Origin: Syntrophomonadaceae bacterium
GTDB lineage: Bacteria; Bacillota; Dethiobacteria; DTU022
DNA: 7,937 nucleotides
NCBI GenBank assembly: GCA_003553305.1
Contig: PWEB01000231.1
Coordinates: 1 to 7,937 of the forward strand
Direction: 5' to 3'
Made by a program: the position numbers and the translations under genes. Below are positions 5,301 through 7,937 of this stretch, piece by piece (position 1 is the stretch's first letter; every line of letters begins with the position of its first letter). The notes under the pieces are model-generated. The model was not told the DNA's origin. It made no database searches and worked only from the letters and a program-made list of their open reading frames with translations.

Positions 5301-6407
5301 ATGTCTAAACCGGAAATGCGTTCTTGCCTGCAGGTTATTAAACCTTATCAACCCGGAAAACCAGTTGAAGAGGTTGAAAGAGAGCTTGGTTTGAAAGGCG
5401 TCATTAAAATGGCTTCTAATGAAAACCCGATGGGTTCTTCACCTCTTGCCGTGAAAGCAATACAGGAAAAAGTCGATCAAATGCATATTTACCCGGATGG
5501 CAATGCTTATTACCTAAAAAATGCCCTGTCAGCAAAGCTTGGTGTTTCACCGGATCAACTCGTCTTTGGCAATGGATCAGATGAACTAATTTCATTTTTG
5601 ACTCTGGCCTATATAAATCCGGGAGACGAGGCGATCATGACCAAACCCAGTTTTTCCGAATATGTCTTTGCGATGCGCTTAATGGGTGGAGAAATTCGCA
5701 AGGTCCCTTTAAAAGAAGGGAGCTTTGAATTTGATCTCGAGGGTATTTTGAACGAGGTCAATGAAAAAACCAGGTTGATATTTTTGTGCAGCCCCAATAA
5801 TCCGACTGGAACAACAGTTTCCAAAAAGGATTTGGCTGGTTTTGTTGAAAAGCTTCCTCACAAAGTAATCCTGGTTTTGGACCAGGCCTATCACGAGTTT
5901 GCCACTGATCCTGATCATCCCGACGGGATGGACTACATTAATGAAGGGTATCCGGTGATTTCGTTAAGGACCTTTTCAAAGATTTACGGACTGGCCGGGC
6001 TGCGCATCGGTTATGGGATCACCATACCGGAAATTGCCGCTGATATAAATCGGGTTCGTGAACCATTTAATGTTAACGCTATGGCCCAGGCAGCTGCTAT
6101 GGCCGCCCTCGAAGATAAAGACCACCTGGAGCGCAGCCGCCAGATGGTCAGCTCAGCACGCAAACAGGTAGCGGCAGGTTTTGCTGAAATGGGCCTTAAT
6201 GCTGTACCCGACCAGGCTAATTTCTGCTTTGTTGATGTAAAGGTTGATTCTCGGCAGGCTTTCGAAGCTTTGCTCAAAAAAGGGGTAATTGTTCGAACCG
6301 GTGATATTTTTGGATTCCCAACCCATCTGCGGGTTACTTATGGAACCGGTGAACAAAACAAACGGTTTCTCGCTGCACTGAAAGAGGTTCTCGAAGAATT
6401 GCGGTAA
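5301..6407 (+). CDS. hisC: Histidinol-phosphate aminotransferase
   Basis: HisC transfers the amino group of glutamate to imidazole acetol phosphate to give histidinol phosphate. It is a PLP-dependent fold-type I enzyme of 368 residues, a normal length. Motifs in order are KMASNENPMGSSP (36-48) in the substrate-binding arm, IYPDGNAYYLKNAL with Tyr64, GNGSDELI (90-97), CSPNNPTG (163-170) with the PLP-ring Asn, LVLDQAYHEF with Asp194 and Tyr197, and RTFSKIYGLAGLRIGYG with Schiff-base Lys227 and Arg235. The C-terminal GFPTHLRVTYGT arginine binds the substrate carboxylate. All expected catalytic residues are present. HisC paralogues can act on aromatic acids, so some breadth is possible. It diverges from the T-box-controlled aminotransferase and is separated from hisHF, so histidine genes are split across both strands. 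It ends 6 bp from the converging rsmD stop. Confidence 0.95.
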   Translation: MSKPEMRSCLQVIKPYQPGKPVEEVERELGLKGVIKMASNENPMGSSPLAVKAIQEKVDQMHIYPDGNAYYLKNALSAKLGVSPDQLVFGNGSDELISFLTLAYINPGDEAIMTKPSFSEYVFAMRLMGGEIRKVPLKEGSFEFDLEGILNEVNEKTRLIFLCSPNNPTGTTVSKKDLAGFVEKLPHKVILVLDQAYHEFATDPDHPDGMDYINEGYPVISLRTFSKIYGLAGLRIGYGITIPEIAADINRVREPFNVNAMAQAAAMAALEDKDHLERSRQMVSSARKQVAAGFAEMGLNAVPDQANFCFVDVKVDSRQAFEALLKKGVIVRTGDIFGFPTHLRVTYGTGEQNKRFLAALKEVLEELR

Positions 6408-6413
6408 AATTAT

Positions 6414-6968
6414 TCAGGTGATATCAGGTGGTGCAATGAAGGTAAGGCAGGTATCGCCGTATCTTTTTTCCCTGGTAACAGGGAATTCTTCAGTCCACTG
6501 CCGGTTCTTAGTATTATGTTCAACAACAAGCAGACCGTTTATATCGATGACTTTATAGCTAAAAATGCTCTGGACAACCGGAGCAATATTTTTGCAGGCA
6601 TAAGGCGGATCTAAGTAAACCAGATCCGCCTTGAACTTTTCCCGGGCTAGTTTAAACACTGTTTTTTCAGCATCGTTCGGTATAAGCCTTGCTTTTTCTG
6701 TCAACCTGCTTTTAGAAAGGTTTTCTTTGATTAAAGAGATGTTTTCTTTTTTATGATCAACAAACACACAAGCCCTGGCCCCCCTGCTTAATGATTCAAT
6801 ACCAATCGCCCCGCTCCCGGCATAAAGATCAAGAAACAAAGAATCATTTATACGGATGCCCAGTATGCTGAAAAGAGCTTCTTTAACCCGGTCAGAGGTC
6901 GGTCTGACTGCTATGCCTTTTGGGGCTTTTAGCCTGGCTCCTTTGGCCGTCCCGGCGATTACTCTCAA
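6414..6968 (-). CDS. rsmD: 16S rRNA (guanine966-N2)-methyltransferase RsmD
   Basis: RsmD methylates N2 of G966 (E. coli numbering) in 16S rRNA with S-adenosylmethionine during small-subunit assembly. The protein has 184 residues, the normal length. It starts MRVIAGTAKGARL, has the family signature RPTSDRVKEALF (22-33), the SAM-binding loop DLYAGSGAIGIE (47-58), an acidic strand end VFVDHKKEN (68-76), and the catalytic DPPY (120-123) of amino-group methyltransferases. The start codon is TTG (6968-6966), chosen because homologues begin exactly at MRxIxG. An AGGGG lies about 10 bases upstream. In many Firmicutes rsmD is followed by coaD. Here it is followed by the convergent hisC, so it is monocistronic. 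Confidence 0.95.
   Translation of the reverse strand: MRVIAGTAKGARLKAPKGIAVRPTSDRVKEALFSILGIRINDSLFLDLYAGSGAIGIESLSRGARACVFVDHKKENISLIKENLSKSRLTEKARLIPNDAEKTVFKLAREKFKADLVYLDPPYACKNIAPVVQSIFSYKVIDINGLLVVEHNTKNRQWTEEFPVTREKRYGDTCLTFIAPPDIT
6468..6485 (+). terminator. Weak candidate hairpin downstream of hisC, inside the rsmD 3' end
   Basis: TTCCCTG and CAGGGAA form a 7-bp stem closed by a GUAA tetraloop (GNRA type on the plus strand), about 60 bases after the hisC stop and followed by TTCTTC. The U-run is poor and the element lies in rsmD coding sequence. It is the only plausible stop for the hisC transcript that I can see. Confidence 0.3.
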
Positions 6969-6989
6969 CTCTAAACAACCCCTGTTAAA

Positions 6990-7020
6990 ATTATATCAAA
7001 AAGTTGCAGTTCCGGGTAAA
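6990..7020 (-). promoter_or_regulatory. Candidate promoter of rsmD
   Basis: Minus-strand TATAAT at 6995-6990 has TGA before it (an extended -10). The best -35 match, TTTACC at 7020-7015, has a long 19-base spacer. The start site would be about 15-20 bases before the TTG codon. The upstream usp gene ends in its own terminator, so rsmD needs a promoter here. Confidence 0.5.
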
Positions 7021-7048
7021 GATAGTGATTAACTATGGTTAATCTATC
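7021..7048. repeat. Imperfect inverted repeat upstream of rsmD
   Basis: GATAG-TG-ATTAAC (7021-7033) and GTTAAT-CTATC (7038-7048) form an inverted repeat with 11 matching bases per arm, a TG bulge on the left and a TATG centre. It lies just upstream of the rsmD -35 region. It is not followed by a U-run on either strand, so it is more like an operator or an RNA hairpin than a terminator. Confidence 0.5.
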
Positions 7049-7070
7049 GATGCCTGCTTTTAAAGCATAT

Positions 7071-7104
7071 AATAAAAAGCCCCCGCTTAAAGTTTACCGG
7101 AGGC
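7071..7104 (-). terminator. Intrinsic terminator of the usp gene
   Basis: On the minus strand GCCTCCG (7104-7098) and CGGGGGC (7085-7079) make a 7-bp GC-rich stem with one U-G pair, followed by TTTTTATT. It lies about 40 bases after the usp stop and should stop that transcript before rsmD. Confidence 0.85.
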
Positions 7105-7140
7105 AAAAATCAATCAGGCCGTCAGACAGTAATATATCAA

Positions 7141-7599
7141 TCAGTTTTTTTTTACAGTTAGCACATCAACATTTTTTGCCTGCTGCACTACAGCGCTGCT
7201 TACACTGCCCAAAAAGATTCTTTTCAATCCACTAAGTCCCCTGCTGCCAATAATAATCATGTCAAAGCCTTCTTCGCAGGCTACTTCCACTATAGTCCGG
7301 GCGGGGTGGCCTTCTTTAAAAATGGCCCGGGCTTTGATGTTGTTTTTTTCCAAGAATTTCAGAGCATCATCTAAAATCTCGTTTTTTTCTTCTTTATGAT
7401 CTTCTACCATTCTTCTGAATTTCTCTATTTCTTCCGTTGAAAGATCTTTGTATGATGTTATTCCGGATAAATCCTGCGCGTGATCATAAACATATATTAC
7501 AGCAACTTCGGAGGCATCATCCCCCCTGGCAATCGTAATTGTTCTGTCTAAAGCTTTTTGACTTTGCTCTGATCCATCTGTGCAAACTAAAATCTTCAT
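7141..7599 (-). CDS. Universal stress protein, UspA family, ATP-binding type
   Basis: This is a single Usp domain of 152 residues, the usual length, cytoplasmic and expected to dimerise. It opens MKILVCTDGSEQSQKAL, with Asp8 at the position that contacts the adenine/ribose region. It ends with GSRGLSGLKRIFLGSVSSAV (118-137), which fits the G-2x-G-9x-G(S/T) ATP-binding motif with Gly118, Gly121, Gly131 and Ser132. A charged helical stretch (55-85) matches the variable middle of the family. Its physiological role cannot be read from the sequence; relatives act in stress survival or as nucleotide-sensing partners. The frame is open further upstream to an ATG at 7635, but conserved sequence begins at 7599 and AAGGAG lies 11 bases before it, so the shorter start is preferred. 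It is monocistronic, with its own promoter and terminator. Confidence 0.93.
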   Translation of the reverse strand: MKILVCTDGSEQSQKALDRTITIARGDDASEVAVIYVYDHAQDLSGITSYKDLSTEEIEKFRRMVEDHKEEKNEILDDALKFLEKNNIKARAIFKEGHPARTIVEVACEEGFDMIIIGSRGLSGLKRIFLGSVSSAVVQQAKNVDVLTVKKN

Positions 7600-7707
7600 T
7601 TGTATCAAATCTCCTTTGCATGGATTGATCATCATGATTCGGAATCTATGCTTTCGCTCAGCTTGAAGCTATTTTTGATTGTTCTATGATTTCATTTTTT
7701 CAGTTTA
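7600..7707 (-). other. 5' untranslated leader of the usp gene
   Basis: About 100 bases lie between the predicted start of transcription and the usp start codon. The leader contains the AAGGAG site and short self-complementary patches (for example ATCATGATGAT near 7625-7640). I do not recognise a known riboswitch in it. Confidence 0.4.
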
Positions 7708-7735
7708 ATTATACCAAAATTATTCAGGGAGTAAA
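7708..7735 (-). promoter_or_regulatory. Candidate promoter of the usp gene
   Basis: Minus-strand TATAAT at 7713-7708 is preceded by TGG (an extended -10). TTTACT at 7735-7730, a 4-of-6 match to the -35 consensus, is spaced by 16 bases. This is the best housekeeping-type promoter in the window. Confidence 0.6.
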
Positions 7736-7835
7736 AGTTGTTTGATAATAAGTTTTATATTTTTGCAGGAAATTTCGGAATAGTTGAAGAATCTTTAACT
7801 AAGTAAATGAATCAGGCTGAAAACTTTTTTCTGGA

Positions 7836-7841
7836 AAGGAG
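7836..7841 (+). promoter_or_regulatory. Ribosome binding site for the right-edge gene
   Basis: AAGGAG lies 10 bases before the GTG at 7852. A GTG overlapping this site at 7841 runs into a TGA after four codons, so the 7852 start is preferred. I see no convincing promoter in the AT-rich stretch 7736-7830. Confidence 0.6.
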
Positions 7842-7851
7842 TGAAACAAGG

Positions 7852-7937
7852 GTGAAGCCTAAATTAATTGCTATACTGGTTATGGTCGTATTATTTATAA
7901 TTATTTTGATCCAGAACACTCAAGTCATAGATTTGAA
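7852..7937 (+). CDS. LapA/DUF1049-like membrane protein, N-terminal fragment cut by window edge
   Basis: Twenty-eight codons from a GTG start are present. They read MKPKLIAILVMVVLFIIILIQNTQVIDL: a short basic start, then one hydrophobic helix (about residues 5-20), then QNTQVIDL. This layout, with QNTQ right after the first membrane helix, is characteristic of the LapA/DUF1049 family of small two-helix inner-membrane proteins. In Gram-negatives LapA regulates LPS synthesis. In Gram-positive relatives the function is not established. The second helix and the C-terminus are outside the window, so the assignment rests on the first helix motif only. Confidence 0.65.
   Translation, partial: MKPKLIAILVMVVLFIIILIQNTQVIDL

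Noticed and set aside
7600..7635. Longer usp protein starting at the ATG at 7635 (164 residues)
   Set aside because: The extra 12 residues are not part of the Usp fold, the AAGGAG lies inside them, and family members begin at the MKILV strand.

Overview
The window looks like ordinary chromosome from a Gram-positive, Clostridia-like Firmicute of moderate GC. The evidence is a classical T-box leader, strong AGGAG-type ribosome binding sites, a PdxS/PdxT (DXP-independent) vitamin B6 pathway with PdxS of Bacillus-like length and numbering, and short AT-rich intergenic gaps. Nothing looks mobile: I see no transposase, integrase, tRNA, rRNA or CRISPR array. I cannot place the genus.

Layout from left to right. 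(1) The 3' end of guaA (GMP synthase) runs rightward off the left edge. (2) A convergent gap at 345-509 contains a compound hairpin and a decayed-looking reading frame. (3) A leftward block follows; in transcription order it is a LysN/Aro8-type PLP aminotransferase behind a T-box, then hisH-hisF (imidazole glycerol phosphate synthase), then pdxS-pdxT (PLP synthase). (4) From the same intergenic region as the T-box, hisC reads rightward. (5) rsmD (16S rRNA guanine-N2 methyltransferase, TTG start) converges on hisC with 6 bp between the stop codons. (6) A UspA-type universal stress protein has its own promoter and terminator. (7) The first 28 codons of a LapA/DUF1049-like membrane protein read off the right edge.

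Functionally this is a glutamine-nitrogen and PLP neighbourhood. HisH/HisF and PdxT/PdxS are both glutaminase plus (beta/alpha)8-barrel synthase pairs that channel ammonia, and GuaA is a third class I glutamine amidotransferase. HisF releases AICAR, which re-enters purine synthesis upstream of GuaA. PdxS makes the PLP used by the two flanking fold-type I aminotransferases. The histidine genes are incomplete here: hisA, hisB, hisD, hisG and hisI are absent from the window.

The most informative regulatory element is the T-box. Hand-folding gives a complete stem I, a best-fitting specifier GCC (Ala), a T-box base that pairs with discriminator A, and mutually exclusive antiterminator and terminator helices. 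This suggests that the unassigned aminotransferase is controlled by tRNA-Ala charging and may make alanine. I found no convincing new multi-gene system.
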